Shown here in pieces: positions 1 through 11,684 of a DNA stretch of 64,000 nucleotides; the stretch's first letter is position 1, and each line of letters starts with the position of its first letter. A model generated the notes under the pieces. It saw only the letters and a program-made list of their open reading frames with translations, was not told where the DNA came from and searched no databases. The DNA comes from Megaustenia siamemsis (lineage: Eukaryota; Mollusca; Gastropoda; Stylommatophora; Ariophantidae): positions 55,417,565-55,481,564 of the forward strand of contig JAVIAB010000073.1 of assembly GCA_032433765.1 (NCBI GenBank), written 5' to 3'. A program made the position numbers and the translations under genes.

Positions 1-870
1 AGGTGTGGGTGCCGATCTTAGCAGTGATTTTTTAATTGGAAATGCCACTACGACGTTTCTCAATATTTGTTTATTTATAACATATATCACTACATTGTTA
101 ATGGCATAATTAGCTAAGTGTGAAGCACTTGATTGTGGGCAAATATCGCGGGAAGTGATTTAAATACTCTAAGGCCTCGTAAACAAATCCTGCTGAAATA
201 ATTTGTATTTTGTGTGTGTGTTTTTTTTGACGAATTGATAGTTGCCCGATGGTTTGAGGTTCTAACAGAACGCTTTCAGCATTGCTGTAGACTAGCATTA
301 TATGAAGTTGTTGAAATTGCCGGATTAAAAATATAAAAAAAGTGACAACTCATGTGTTAGGATAAACAGAAAAATAAACGGAAACAGAACGAATTCTGGG
401 AAAAACAAAATGAATAAAAATAGAAACCTAAGAATTTTTACAACAAAAATGAACCGTAATTTTGAAGAAAAAAAAAACTAATTTTGAACGACAAAAGAAA
501 ATGTAAAGAACAAACTTCAACTGATAGCAATGAATGGAAGTGGAAAATATTAAATTCTCGCAGCACAAGAAAAAAAAAAGAACGAAAATAGAAAGGAACG
601 AGTTATGACAGACTAATAAAAAAAAGAAATGAAAAAAAAATCTGACTGACAAAGAAAAAGACAACAATTAATAGAAAAATATTATTCTGACTTATAATAG
701 AATGAAAAGGACACTAAAAAAAAAAAGAACTAAACAGAGAATGAACGGAAATGCAAATAAAAACAAATTCTGATTTGACAAAATTTACATCCGATTATCT
801 ACAAGCTCGGAAAGTAAATATCTCGTATAAGAGAAAGTATGTTAGATTTAGTTCTTTGTGTCTGATCACA
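1..870. other. A-rich low-complexity DNA, no gene
   Basis: No supportable gene. From about 350 to 770 the plus strand is dominated by A with scattered GAA and AAAG, which produces a spurious Phe/Leu-rich open frame on the minus strand. The first 300 bases are unremarkable AT-rich sequence. Confidence 0.7.
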
Positions 871-879
871 TGTCCGAGC

Positions 880-1630
880 AACTTGGTCTGTTATCGCTTT
901 ATTCAATAGTTTGTTCCGTTCCTAGTCTTTCTCTTAACTCTTCATTTCTGATCTTATCTCTCAGGCTGGTTCCTGTCATGCGTCTGACACAATTAATTTC
1001 GTGGTAGTTATTTTTCTAATAGTTATTGAGTCTAAGGTCCGTATCTGACAGTGGTATCACAACGTTGGGATAAAGATAGTCTTGTAAATGGCACGCTTCG
1101 CTTCTGACGTTTATTCTTTGTTCGACAGTAGTGGTGAGATCTGTTCAATAACTCGACAACCTTTGTTACATCTTGAGACTATTTCTGTTGTTTGCGTGTT
1201 GTTATATGTCCGGGTGCTGCCTAAGTAGGTGAATTCCTTTACTTCTTTTTCTTTCCTTCCTCATTTATCTTTCAACGTCGAGGGGAGATATAATTACCGG
1301 TCTTTTGCGCTTCTGTTCGCCTCTGCTGCTGTTATGTTTCCTAGTGCTTCTAGTATTACATCGATCCATCTTTTTCGTTGTCGACCCTTTGGTTTTCCTT
1401 CACTTGTTTTATGATACTGCCATATATCTTAACGCTGGTATCTTGTGTTTCTTTTGAAACATCGTTTTTGTTTTCTCGTCATTACTTCTGTCATTTTTAT
1501 GTTGATTTTCATATTATGTCCCTTAGTACTCGTCTTCAAAATGTTGCATCATTTGTTGGTGGAGACGTCAAAGGTGAACTACATAGCTCTCGCTCTTAAA
1601 GTTGATAGTCATGGTCGTGATTACAATGTG
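880..1630 (-). mobile_element. Non-LTR retrotransposon relic, reverse transcriptase C-terminal part (rearranged)
   Basis: Read on the minus strand in shifting frames, this stretch gives pieces of the C-terminal half of an endonuclease/reverse-transcriptase polyprotein: a KMTEVMTRKQK-like stretch (about 1520-1450), a GRQRKRWIDVILEALGNITAAEAN stretch split over 1400-1280, and a KEFTYLGS-like block near 1220. In related elements the YLGS block precedes the RKRWID block, whereas here it follows it, so the copy is rearranged or two fragments abut. Many stops and frameshifts make it dead. The copy at 12785-13325 has the usual order and similar sequence, which supports the family call. The clade is not assigned. 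Confidence 0.6.
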
Positions 1631-1639
1631 TGATACACC

Positions 1640-2690
1640 ACACAATCACACACACACACACACACACACGTGAATTTACTATCTTACTTTTTGTGCTAAC
1701 TGTGTTTTAATATATTCAAAATCATAAAAACATTAAGAATGAAAAGTTGACAACTTATCGCATTAAATATTCCATTTTCACCAATAAATCTCGTTAAAAT
1801 GTAATCTATAAAATATTGAAATCAATAGGATAAAATCATGAAAGAATCATAAATATAATTATACTTCTGAAATAAACAGTTAAGCAACACAATCAAACTA
1901 TGAGTGGCAAGTGTCTGTGACGAACCATAATTGAAATAATAACGTTTTAAAGCTCAGTATAAGCTTGAACCATCACAGATGGTACGGTTTCAATGCGCTG
2001 TGTCGAGATACTCAAGAGATTAGAAAAAAGAAGACTGAGTGCTCATGGGCATTATCATAGTTCGCTTATGACAGTTTTATATTACATGAATTGTTGCAAA
2101 GTCATTACAAACTGTGCAGTTTTGAAGTAGCATTGGATCAGTACTAATGTCGCAGATCAGAAGTTTTATTATAATATTATCAGTACATCACTCAGGTTGA
2201 AGGGGTGTGGTTTTTGCATCATGTGCCTTCTTTGGTTATTATTTTAACAGAACAGTAGTAGATATAGTATGGTTAGGGCGTTCATCTACTGGTTACATTG
2301 TCCAAGATCAATTCTCAAAGTGGGAATTATGAGGAATCGGATACAGCTTGGCTATTCAACCACATTCTAAAATTGGGTACCGCGGATTCTAACACATGGA
2401 ATAAGACGACCTGGCTAAATGCTGACCATGTACTCCATAAAGCACAAATAGTCACGAACGACTCTAATACCATATTGTCCACATACCACAAGACAAATTG
2501 GATGTGCTTAAACCTTATAACACACCTTATCACAACATAGCATGACATGAGCAAAACAGTGCTGAACATCAGAACAATCAAAAGGGTCATATTTGTGAAC
2601 TCAAATATAACTCTCTTGGCCAGGATAAGGGTTGCCAGAAGATAGAAATGATAATGAGAACATGCGATCAAAAAAAATGCTCCACAAAGA
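1640..2690. other. Unassigned AT-rich DNA with a short (CA)n tract
   Basis: Contains a CA dinucleotide tract at about 1651-1669. The interval 2298-2540 has a modestly open frame in both directions but no codon bias, start context or recognisable domain, so I do not call a gene. A phrase near 2400 (GACCTGGCTAAATGCTGACC) resembles text at 60125 that follows a LINE stop codon, so part may be LINE 3'-UTR. Confidence 0.4.
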
Positions 2691-2960
2691 GTGGAGCAAG
2701 TTAATGAGTCGTTTATTTTCAAAGCTGAGATATAAAATATATGGCGATAGAAGGAGACGTAGACTGAGAAGGAGATAGGAAAGAAACATTAAGAAACAGA
2801 CACCTTGGATTTGTGGAGTCCCAATAAATGATTAAAAGAAGATATAAATGAAGAAGATTAACGAAGTCTGTCTGTGGTGTCCCAGCGACCCTCAGGGTGC
2901 CTGGATGAAGACCATGAAAGGAGATGATAATGTAAATTGTACTCTCCCTTACCGGACACA
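2690..2960 (+). mobile_element. LINE 3' end fragment
   Basis: The plus strand gives, in broken frames, a tail resembling the last residues of a non-LTR reverse-transcriptase polyprotein, ending with W-x-x-L-x-K-S-V-C-G-V-P around 2860-2910. The same tail, better preserved, is at 28180-28325. It is 5'-truncated and interrupted by stops. No target duplication was found. It is assigned by pattern resemblance only. Confidence 0.4.
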
Positions 2961-3934
2961 GACACTACAGGAGCGGGACGTGTCCGGCGACATCCTAACG
3001 GCCTCTAACCCTAGCCATAATTAATATTTAAGGGCGTGCAAAAACCTTTTATAATTGCTCTCATATTTCCTTGCACGGGGCCATCTATAGTTTTAATAAA
3101 GTAAACTATGGATGACTATGGTTCCTTGTATCTTATACAAATGTATCTAGCATTGAAATTGCATTAACTTATGCGTACTTGCTAATCAGGATTAGATGAA
3201 ATGATATTAGAATATGTAAGGCAGATCTAGAATAGGAAACAGAAGGAGAAAAAAAAAACACAGAAGATGAATTAAAGAAACACCAAAAACATACGCTGAG
3301 GGGAGAAGAAACATAAGCAGGCTCCCCTCAGAAGTTGAGAGGCTCGCCATGAACATGAACCAATGTAGCAGTACAGTGTGAGGCCTGTGCAAAGTTTGAC
3401 AAAAATGAAGAGTCCGGAATTTCAGCCTTATTTATCGTCTTCAGTTTGAAGGGACAATAACTGATAGAATGCAGACCTCATAATATTTAACAAGCTAATG
3501 GGAGAATGGCATAAATACATAGAATCAAATGAAATAAAATTTGAACAAAAATATAGAACTGTATGTAACAGCTTATTTAAAAGGAAGTGACAAGACATTG
3601 TCTTCCTTACTGTTGCTTACAGTTTTAAGTTAATTTTTGTTATAACAAGCTACAGGACAGAAAACACTCTCTTTACAAGGGGAAAAACTCCGGATTATCA
3701 GATTACTTTCTGTTGCAATTATCAGCAAACATTACCAAATTATGGAAAACGAATAAATAATATCACGAGAAACAAAACCAGCAAGAAATAAAGTAGAGAA
3801 AATGCTGAAATGACTAAAAGACCATAGTAGTATATACAAACTTGTGAAAATTAACGAGATGAATGAAAGACAAAAGCAGAAATATAAAAAGTGAAGAAAG
3901 TTAACGAAATCATGTAAAAATGTGACCAGCACGT

Positions 3935-4048
3935 GGCAACCAGGAAATGACGCCTCTGCGTGTTGGTAACCATGAAACTACTATATATAAGGCAACCAGG
4001 AAGTGACGCCTCTACGTGTTGGTAACCATGAAACTACTATATATAAGG
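3935..4048. repeat. Tandem duplication, 56 bp x 2
   Basis: Two adjacent copies begin with GGCAACCAGGAA at 3935 and 3991 and differ at two or three positions. Each ends with CTACTATATATAAGG, so the duplication places two TATA-like strings 56 bp apart. No transcript or reading frame downstream supports a promoter call. Confidence 0.8.
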
Positions 4049-5700
4049 AAAGCAGGATCCAGTTTGTTGGTGCTAAGCTGCAAATAAGATTCGCCCTGAC
4101 CAAAGGAACATAAATGTGGAGAAAAGGGATATGAGTTAAATCCATGATTATAAATCCCATTCTGGCAATGGTTTCTTGTTTTTTTTCTGCAAAATCCGAA
4201 GAAAAGAATGGGACGATTTTTTGCGTTTAAATACAAAAGCTTACAATGTTTTTATTTTTTAATTTTCAAATTCCCTCATTTGGTTCAAGATTAGCAGAAA
4301 TGTAAATATTACACTAATTTGCAGAAAATAGAGTATTTGTCTTTTTTCCCATTTAAAGAAAAGACAAGAAAGTTCTAGATATGTTCTAACATCATTCGTG
4401 TTTGATGACATCATGATTTTGTGTCTTCTTCGAATTGAAGATGGTTATCATGGGACACCATTTTATTCTGTCTCTTGCCTAAATAATAGATGTTCTCACG
4501 AGGCTTTCTTTTTCTTCCCTTGATGCTGTCAGCCAAATAGACTATACAAATAATATATACAATTTGTCTGCCTCTGGTTCGCTTACTTTGTATTCTCCCT
4601 GTCAAGATAACTCGATGTACGTTATTGTGTCCCGTGACTAATGAACGTTATTTGACTTGCTAGATATGTGTTAAATAACTGTTTCTCATTGGCAGCTGTT
4701 TCAGAACCTCATTCGGGTATGAAATGCTCGTTACTCATGTAAGGCTGATTTTATGGAATGGGTCGAAAGTGACTGATGTAGTGTTGGAGAGTCAAGTAAA
4801 AACAAAGGCTTGGGTAGCAGTTCCGAACAAATGAACACTCAGGGTGGATAAACCGGTCTGCAGGGTGCATGACAAAGCACATGCACATTGCTTTTAAAAA
4901 AGCACGATGAAGAACAGACGTGATGCATTAAATGTAAAAAAAAAAGGAGTAACGTACAATACAGACTGAATTAAGAATCATAATAACATAAAACTCGAAA
5001 TGCTAGCATAAACATATATCAGAAAATAAATATAGGATACAGCTTGAATTATTGACGCTAGAGAATACTAGCGAGTCTAAGCGCGAAAATACACACAAAC
5101 ACCGTGACAATGGACGTCGCATCAACAACAGAGAAGCTTTCCTAGTTTTGTGGCAACATTTGGAACGACCACGATAAATGTAAGATGGAGTCATTTTGAT
5201 TAATCTGTCAAACAACAGTGTAGTTGACTTGACAAGGCGTAAACTGTTTATTTACACGCCTGAAGAAAAGAGAAAGAAAAACAGTACTGGGCCATTGAGG
5301 TCTAGATAGAATGAAGTACGTGAGTGGGTAAGTTGCTTCAACAAAGAGCATTTACAAGCAGAACAGGGGAAGTAAGAGTGATCGATATGGATAAAAATAA
5401 AATGGATACATTTGCATATATAAACTAGGTAAACTGTGGACTGGTTCGTGCTGAGTTTGTTTGGGCGAAACAGTGGTAAAGGAATTATGTGATATCATCA
5501 TTAAATAGCTCCAGAAAACACCACATCTTGACAGTATACAACGAAATATAATATTTTGGCTAAGGTTTTTTACATACCGTCACAAAGGTATTACAAATGT
5601 AGATATAAATAATCCGACGCAATGCGACAAATTCAAGTAAACAGCATAACAAACTGTAAACAAAACAAAACAAAACACAATTGTGAAAAATATAGATGTC
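4049..5700. other. Unassigned sequence
   Basis: AT-rich with short open frames only. The minus-strand frame at 4411-4605 contains a GRIQSKRTRGRQ string vaguely like the GKIxGxRxRGRQ tail of the LINEs elsewhere in the window, too weak to call. Nothing else recognised. Confidence 0.4.
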
Positions 5701-5722
5701 AAACTAGCATAAGCCTCACAAT

Positions 5723-5808
5723 TCGGATGATTCCACTGGCACGGGTGGTTGAGCAATTATGGATTTTCATTCGTTTGCAGTTATACCGGGGCTTTCCATA
5801 ATCATAAC
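5723..5808 (+). mobile_element. 5'-truncated retroposon R1 (copy 1) with 15-bp target duplication
   Basis: An 86-bp insert starting TCGGATGATTCCACTGGCAC and ending in a CATAATCATAAC tail. It is flanked by an exact 15-bp duplication, CATAAGCCTCACAAT, at 5708-5722 and 5809-5823. Three longer or partial copies of the same 3' end lie at 10120-10765 (+), 11913-12597 (-) and 15557-15655 (+), all ending in the same CATAAC-type tail. The direct duplication plus simple-repeat tail is the signature of target-primed reverse transcription. Confidence 0.85.
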
Positions 5809-5861
5809 CATAAGCCTCACAATATAATCATAACAAATTTATATGTACATATGTATGTATG

Positions 5862-6433
5862 GCTACTGGCGCCTTGACAGACGGTTGGTAGTAAACAATA
5901 ATGGTATATCAATATTTTCACAATGTATTAGTACCATATGCTAGATGATGTTTTATTTAGGAGCTTCTCTCGTGCCTGAATTACCAATATTGGATAGCCA
6001 GATCCAACCACAGAATGAACAAGATGCCTTTATGGTGCTTGACCTCATCTCTTTTCTCCTAGGCCTTTTGTCTTTTCATTTTCTCATCACCACATCTTCA
6101 AATATTGATGTACCATTTTGTAATCATTTATCCGACACCATATGTTCGCACTTTTCTATCGTTCATTGACAATTCTCCAAAGGAAGCCCTGAAAATATCC
6201 TCATATATCAATCAGCACTGGTCTGGCTTTCGGTCCTTTTCTATCCCTAAATTCTCCATACAATAATTGTTTGGGAATACGATTGTTTACCACTTTTCTC
6301 ACCTGATCCAACCAGCTTAATCTCCGATTTCTAAGTGTTGCCATTATGGATGGGAGTTTGGCTCGTTGCAGGACTGAATTATTCTACCCTACCTATGTAC
6401 TCTATCCTACCATTTGATGTTCAACATCTTACG

Positions 6434-6435
<2 letters not shown>
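5862..6435 (-). mobile_element. Non-LTR retrotransposon relic, C-terminus and 3' UTR (family D, copy 1)
   Basis: On the minus strand this aligns with the C-terminal part of the better copy at 14215-15405: the same PQNEQD/PQNEHD complement on the opposite strand and a shared 3' UTR phrase containing CCGTCTGTCAAGACGCCA or its derivative. It is dead, with stops and frameshifts. The 5' end coincides with a long TA tract (6436-6514), where the copy is cut off. Confidence 0.65.

Positions 6436-6514
<79 letters not shown>
6436..6514. repeat. (TA)n microsatellite
   Basis: About 79 bp of uninterrupted TA, followed by imperfect TATAAAAC units to about 6555. Abuts the truncated LINE to its left. Confidence 0.97.
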
Positions 6515-6518
<4 letters not shown>

Positions 6519-6599
6519 TATATAAAACTATATATATAACTATATACATATATATGTCCTATATGTATGTAGGATTGTGTGTGCATGTATGTATATACA

Positions 6600-7185
6600 T
6601 AGAGCGAAAGAGCGTGAGAACAAGGAGGCGTGGGGGATAGCTAGAAATGAACACTAGAAGAAAATGAGAGAGATAAAGAAATAGAAGAACAGAAAGGAAA
6701 GAATAAAGCAAGAGTAAAATGGAGACAGAAATTAGAAAAAAAAATAACACAGGAAAAGGAAAAAAAACCGAGAGAGCGGTCTTGAAAAAGATCGCTGTGT
6801 CAAAAAAGAAAGGTAAATGGGAGAAAATAAAATGACATAGAATTAGAGAGCAGGAAAAAAAATGATAGGAAAGTAAGAAAGAGGTATAACAGACAAGGAA
6901 AGTAAGAAAGATGTATAACAGACAAGAAAAGTAAGAAAGATGTATAGCAGACAAGGAAAGTAAGAAAGAGGTATAACAGACAAGGAAAGTAAGAAAGAGG
7001 TATAACAGAGAAAGTGATAGAAATTTATTTTGAAGAAAAGAACGATCACACAAAGATAAGCAAAAAAGGAAAGAAAGAGAAATGGGGAAAAAATAAACGA
7101 GAGAGAAAGGAAAACAATAGAATACAGAAAAATGGGGAAACAATAAACAGAGAAAAGAAAGTGAGAAGGGAAAAAACCGAAGAGT

Positions 7186-7232
<47 letters not shown>

Positions 7233-7445
7233 TAGCGAGCAAGAAGACAGATGTAGAGAAAAGAATTTGAAAGAAACCTTCTTGTGAGAAAAAAAAAGTC
7301 AGAGAGAGAAATTACGACGGAGAAGCATAAGAGAGGATAAAGCATGTGGACAAAAGAGAACCGAGGAAAACAAGAAAAGAGAGAAGGAGAGAAAGAAACG
7401 AGAGAGAGAGAGAGAGAGAGAGAGAGCTAGGGGGTGAGAGAGAGA
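6600..7445. repeat. Purine-rich (GA) tract with embedded 29-bp tandem repeat
   Basis: The plus strand is nearly all purine for more than 800 bp. It includes pure (GA)n at about 7184-7229 and 7397-7426. At 6866-7010 a 29-bp unit beginning AAGGAAAGTAAGAAAGA is repeated five times. The Ser/Leu/Phe-rich 227-codon open frame on the minus strand is a by-product of this composition. Confidence 0.9.
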
Positions 7446-7965
7446 AAGTAATTATGGCAGCAAATACATTATTATTTAGAATATTCAAACCTAAGTAACA
7501 ATAAAAAGCTTCACTTGTGATTCTAATACCTAACAAAAATGCAAGAATATTAACTTGCAGGTACATTTTGACCGTTAGCAATACATTTTCCTGCATCTGC
7601 TTCAATTCTGTGACTATTGTACCCAATTTCAGTTTTGTATTAACTTTCACATTATCTGGAAGCATAGAAAACGCTTACTGGGTTGTCTCTGGTTAAAGCC
7701 AGTCGATCCAGTTGGTGTTGTGAAAGTCCTGGAGGATTTCCTGCTCTAGAAACAACTTAAAGCAGGTTAATTCGCTTTGTCTATAGGATACCCCACTGGG
7801 ATTTATGCGCAGCTAGTAATGTACATAAAGTCGTGCATAAACGGAGAAAATCAGCACAGGGCTGGACCTTCAGAACTCTAAAAAAAAAAAAATGATGCTC
7901 CTTTTTTTTTCTTAACTTCAATTCTATTTTTTTTTTTAGATTGCGTATTATTGACACAATATTCA
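7446..7965. other. Unassigned sequence
   Basis: No gene or repeat recognised. T-runs occur at 7890-7940, next to the LINE fragment that follows. Confidence 0.4.
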
Positions 7966-8585
7966 AACAGGCAAGTCAATTTAAATATTTGAGAATCTGG
8001 GAACAATGTTAACCTCAGATGGTAGATGCACAACACAGGTGAGAATGCAGAATGGCTCAGGCAAAGGCAGTTTTCCAAAAACAATTATAAAGATACTGTG
8101 CAATCTATTTTTGACAATAAAAACAAGAAAAAGAATTCTAAAATGCTAAGTGGAGCCAGTATTAACATATGTATGTGGATCATAGGCAATAGTACAACGG
8201 ACAAGACAATCGCTGGAGGCTGTAGAAATGTGGTTTTACATAAGAATGTTGAGAATACCACGGACAGCTAAGATGATTAATGAAAGCGTTCTGACAGAGG
8301 TCAAAACAAAGAGAGAGAGAGCTAATATTCAATATTAGGAAGAAGCAATCGTCATATTTTTGGCTATGTAATGAGAAGAGAACAGCTGGAATATAATGTA
8401 ACAACTAGGAAAATTAAGGGATGCAGAGATAGAGGGAAGCAAAGAGAAAAGATACCATACAGCTTAAGCGAATGGCTTGGCAGAAGATCAACAACAAAAA
8501 TGATAAATAACTGTCGAGATCGAGAGTTGTGGAGAGACATGATCACCTACGCCAGCAGGCACGATACTTGATGATAATGATTATT
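7966..8585 (+). mobile_element. Non-LTR retrotransposon 3' part (family A, copy 1)
   Basis: The C-terminal domain of a reverse-transcriptase polyprotein in broken frames. The order is FKYL near 7980, TSDGRCTT near 8015, RMAQAKAVFQK (8045-8080), EMWFY-like (8220), MRREQLEYNVTTRKIKG (8371-8420), then GRRSTTKMINNCRDRELWRDMITYASRHDT ending at 8571. The final 66 codons are open. The 3' end runs straight into a GAT-type simple repeat, as in other family A copies at 18.9, 24.4, 30.9, 47.3 and 51.5 kb. It is 5'-truncated and frameshifted. Clade not assigned. Confidence 0.8.
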
Positions 8586-8639
8586 ATTGACACGGAAAAA
8601 TTTACTGCAACAAAATCTCATAAGTATGAGCAAGGAATG

Positions 8640-9335
8640 TTCTATCAAAAGGATGCACGTAAATGTAACTACTAGAAAACACGTTGTGGTAATAGGAGGG
8701 AAAATAAAGAACTTGAATATAGAAGCTGAAAATACAGTCAAAATACAGTATAAAGGGTGAAATATCTATGAGCAACATTAAGATGGTAGAATGGAGAAAG
8801 AGATCAATGTCAGATATAATAAGAGGAACAAAGGGTTGGGAAAATTAGCACCTATTTTACGACACAAGTTAATCAGTATCATTACAGATCATGAAACACC
8901 TGTCACAGAATATATTTATACCTGCCATGTGTTATCAGTGTCAAACTTGAGCACTTAGGCGAATTACAAGCGTAAAGGGATCATTACAGAAATGAGATGT
9001 CTGAGAAGAGCGACAGGAGTGTCATTAAGAGACAGAATGAAATGAGAACATAAGGAAACGTTTGGGCACTGAGCCGATCCTATTTATATAAAAGGACAAT
9101 AAGTGAGATGGTTCGACCACCAAGAAAGACTTAATGATAAATGTCTGACCTATCAGGGTACATACCAACTTAATAAGTGGATATAAGAGGAAAACCAAAA
9201 AAAGATGGCAGGAAAACAAAGATACCGTGTATCAACACAGGTTAACTATCCAAGAAACCAAAAGCCAAACCTTTGAAAGAATCCTTAAGATGTCTTAATA
9301 ACAGAGAGGAGGGGCGAAAACACCCTCAACCAAAT
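8640..9335 (+). mobile_element. Non-LTR retrotransposon relic
   Basis: Plus-strand frames give scattered matches to a reverse-transcriptase C-terminal domain: a KLISII stretch near 8870, MRCLRRATGVSLRDR (8993-9040), WFDHQERLND (9112-9140), and a Lys/Arg-rich RKTKKRW-like segment near 9190. This is the same layout as the minus-strand copy at 12785-13325. Stops are frequent, so it is dead. Confidence 0.6.
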
Positions 9336-9524
9336 CTCGTGCAGCATGAGAAGGAATGATGATTCAAACATTTTTGTTTCAACGCCAATCTTTATTTCAA
9401 CAATGGTTCATTCATCTTGACAACAGCCTAATCTTTTTTTTATTTTTTGACAAACGACTCTTTAATATAGCAACAATACCTACTTCTTTTCAATATTCAA
9501 TTTTATTTTATTACATTACAAACA

Positions 9525-9893
9525 GGGTGTCCGGTTAGCGCAATCGATAGGCGGTTGGCTTACCACGGCAACAGCCGGGGTTCGTACCCTGGCGAGGACA
9601 CCTGGGTTTTACTAATTCCCTAAAAATTAGTAGGAGCCGCGATAGCTCAGTGGTTAGTGAACTGGACTACTACGGACAAGGGGTAGGGTTCGATCCCAAC
9701 CGACGGCTCCGGGTTCACCCAGCCTTAAATGGGTACCGGATTTTTTCTGGGAAAGTAAAACAGCACGGGCGTAATACCGACCACATTACCCCAAAAATCA
9801 TGTGCTGAAGGTCTGTAAAATATAGGGTCACTAACACCATATTTCCCTATACGCCACTTGGCGTGACGGGGGGTACTTTACTTTTACTTTTTT
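9525..9893 (+). mobile_element. Chimeric SINE: extra tRNA-like head fused to SINE-A (copy 1)
   Basis: A 369-bp insert bounded by an exact 14-bp duplication TTACATTACAAACA at 9511-9524 and 9894-9907. The left module (about 9527-9605) is tRNA-like: GGTGTCC pairs with GGACACC, with an A-box-like TTAGCGCAATCGATAGG and a B-box-like GGGTTCGTACCC. A short linker holding an ACTAATT/AATTAGT inverted repeat joins it to a standard SINE-A beginning GGAGCCGCGATAGCTCAG at 9633, with A box TAGCTCAGTGG, B box GGTTCGATCCC, core AAATGGGTACCGG and 3' end CACTTGGCGTGACGGGG plus T/C-rich tail. No other SINE-A copy here has the extra head, and the duplication encloses both, so they inserted together. Confidence 0.85.
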
Positions 9894-10119
9894 TTACATT
9901 ACAAACAAAAATTTATTTTGACAAGAGCACCTTTTTTGTCAACAAAAGGTACATTTTTGACAACACAGAGTCCTCTCTTTGATAACCGTCATTTCTTGTT
10001 GATAACAAAGGAGTCTTCTTCGACAAATATCCCTTCTATTTATCATGTTTTAACAATAAATAATTCGACAATTGTCACCTTTTTTTTTAGAAACATACGT
10101 CTATTTCTTTATTGGAGAA

Positions 10120-10765
10120 CAGTCTCTTCCTTTTGTGGCTCACGGAGTTTCATGTTGGTCAGGAGGGATGTTGCCTAGATTCAAGACTGTGAGATCAAGG
10201 GTAGACTTGTGGACTGGTTTATCATTTCAGAGATTAACATTGCAGGGGAGATCTCAGCGCTTGGACTGGTTCGATGTACGATGTGGATAATTCGACGATC
10301 AACTGTGTTTCATGTGTTCGGATTTGGAGACAAAAACGATGTCATGTGGCGGATATGCGGCAGGAACCATTATATGCTGTGTATGAAAAGGGTTCCTTGT
10401 TGCAGTTTCTTCATATTCTAAGTCCAGCTTGTTGCAGGAGCTACTGAGTTAAGTGCTCTCTGCACACCGTGAGTTTGCGTTTCATCCGTATTGATCATGT
10501 TTTGATATTCCGATTGCTTGCGATGAATGATGATATCGTATGACGGGGAACAGATGACTGTGTTCGCTTTCTGTGCGGTTTCGCCTTATGTCTTTTGGCG
10601 TGTGCTGAGACTGCTATGATGAGGACTGCAGCTACCTTTCTTTGTTTGGGAGATGAGATATTAATTCGGATGATTCCACTGTCACGGCGGTTGAGCAATT
10701 ATGGATTTTAATTCGTTTGCAGTGATACCGGGGCCTTCCACAAACATAACCATAACCCTTCCTTT
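10120..10765 (+). mobile_element. Retroposon R1 (copy 2, long)
   Basis: Ends in the R1 tail (GATGATTCCACTGTCACGG ... CATAACCATAACC) and aligns in reverse orientation with 11913-12597 over most of its length. Shared landmarks are ATGTTCGGATTTGGAG-type text near 10315, CTTGTTGCAGGAGCTACTGA near 10428, and CTTTCTTTGTTTGGGAGATG near 10638. The 5' boundary is approximate. Short open frames are not conserved between copies, so I see no coding evidence. Confidence 0.7.
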
Positions 10766-11290
10766 TGACACCATATTATTCAATGCAAGTAGAAATAAAA
10801 AAAAAAAATCAAAGGTTGATTATTTGGATTTATTTTAACGGAGGACATTCTCTTAATAAAATGGGAGCACTTGCAATTGAAAAATAAAGAGCCTGTTTAT
10901 TGTGTAAAAATGCCAATATTGAGTGCTTTAATTATTGTGTAGATGAACATACTGTAGTTGTTTTATGCTCCATGTTGTAGTTAGTGCTTTTAAGAGAAGA
11001 GACGAACAATTGTTTTTTTAATAACATACTGGCGTTACATTTATAACATTTACACAAGAGATGTTTTTGACTGCTGTTTGATAATTTTTACAGACATGCT
11101 CTCGAAACGATTTATTTGTTCATAGGTCATAACATTAGATAAAACACTCTTTTAGCTGTTCATGATACTTAAAATAACATTTATTTTTATTTTTTTTATT
11201 TTTTTATTTTTTTTTTTTGCACCAGCTTTATATCTCCATGGAAGTTCCAACGAACCACATTTTGCATGAATATAATTTTTTTCCCATATT
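10766..11290. other. Unassigned AT-rich DNA
   Basis: No gene seen. A T-run-rich segment (about 11175-11220, TTTTTTATTTT units) marks the right part. Confidence 0.5.
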
Positions 11291-11299
11291 TTTCACAAC

Positions 11300-11475
11300 G
11301 ATAGCGACGTGCTCATGTGTCTCTCGCCATGAAGGCAGATATTCTCCGACTTGAGAATTACCCTCATTTTTTCATCGTGAAGAGTTTTGATATTTTGAGT
11401 AAACTTTTTCCAATCACATTTACCCGAGTTGCCACCATTTTTGGCCCCATCATTTTTATTTTTATTTTGAGTTGT
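11300..11475 (-). repeat. Unknown dispersed repeat with a coding-like frame (copy 1)
   Basis: On the minus strand an open frame includes FTQNIKTLHDEKMRVILK and GERHMS. A second copy on the plus strand at 18690-18860 shares the DNA (for instance CAAAACTCT.CA.GATAAAAA and GGCGAGAGACAC) and gives SAQNVKTLHDKKK in the equivalent position. I do not recognise the family. The better frame is in this copy, open for about 70 codons (11293-11505). Confidence 0.55.
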
Positions 11476-11559
11476 CAATGGTAATTTATCGTTATCAGAA
11501 TGCACACGCTAACTCTTTCTTATTTATTGTGTTTTGCCATTATCAGAGAGAGAGAGAGA

Positions 11560-11684
11560 GAGCTGGAGATCGCGTCTCACAACTCAACAGACAAGGGGAT
11601 GATAAAGCCACGAAGCAACCACGAATTCGAAGTGGAAAATCTCACCCCCTCCCCCTTTTCCCGCATGTGAAAGGAGTTTAACTC
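11560..11684. other. Short spacer with (GA)n
   Basis: A GA tract (about 11546-11562) and unique sequence separate the unknown repeat from SINE-D. No feature otherwise. Confidence 0.5.

Noticed and set aside
6559..7242. A 227-codon Ser/Leu-rich frame
   Set aside because: It is the complement of a long purine-rich tract; composition alone keeps it open.
9527..9605. A functional tRNA gene
   Set aside because: A and B boxes and an acceptor-like stem are present, but the T arm has a mismatch, spacing is off, and a target duplication shows it inserted as part of a SINE.
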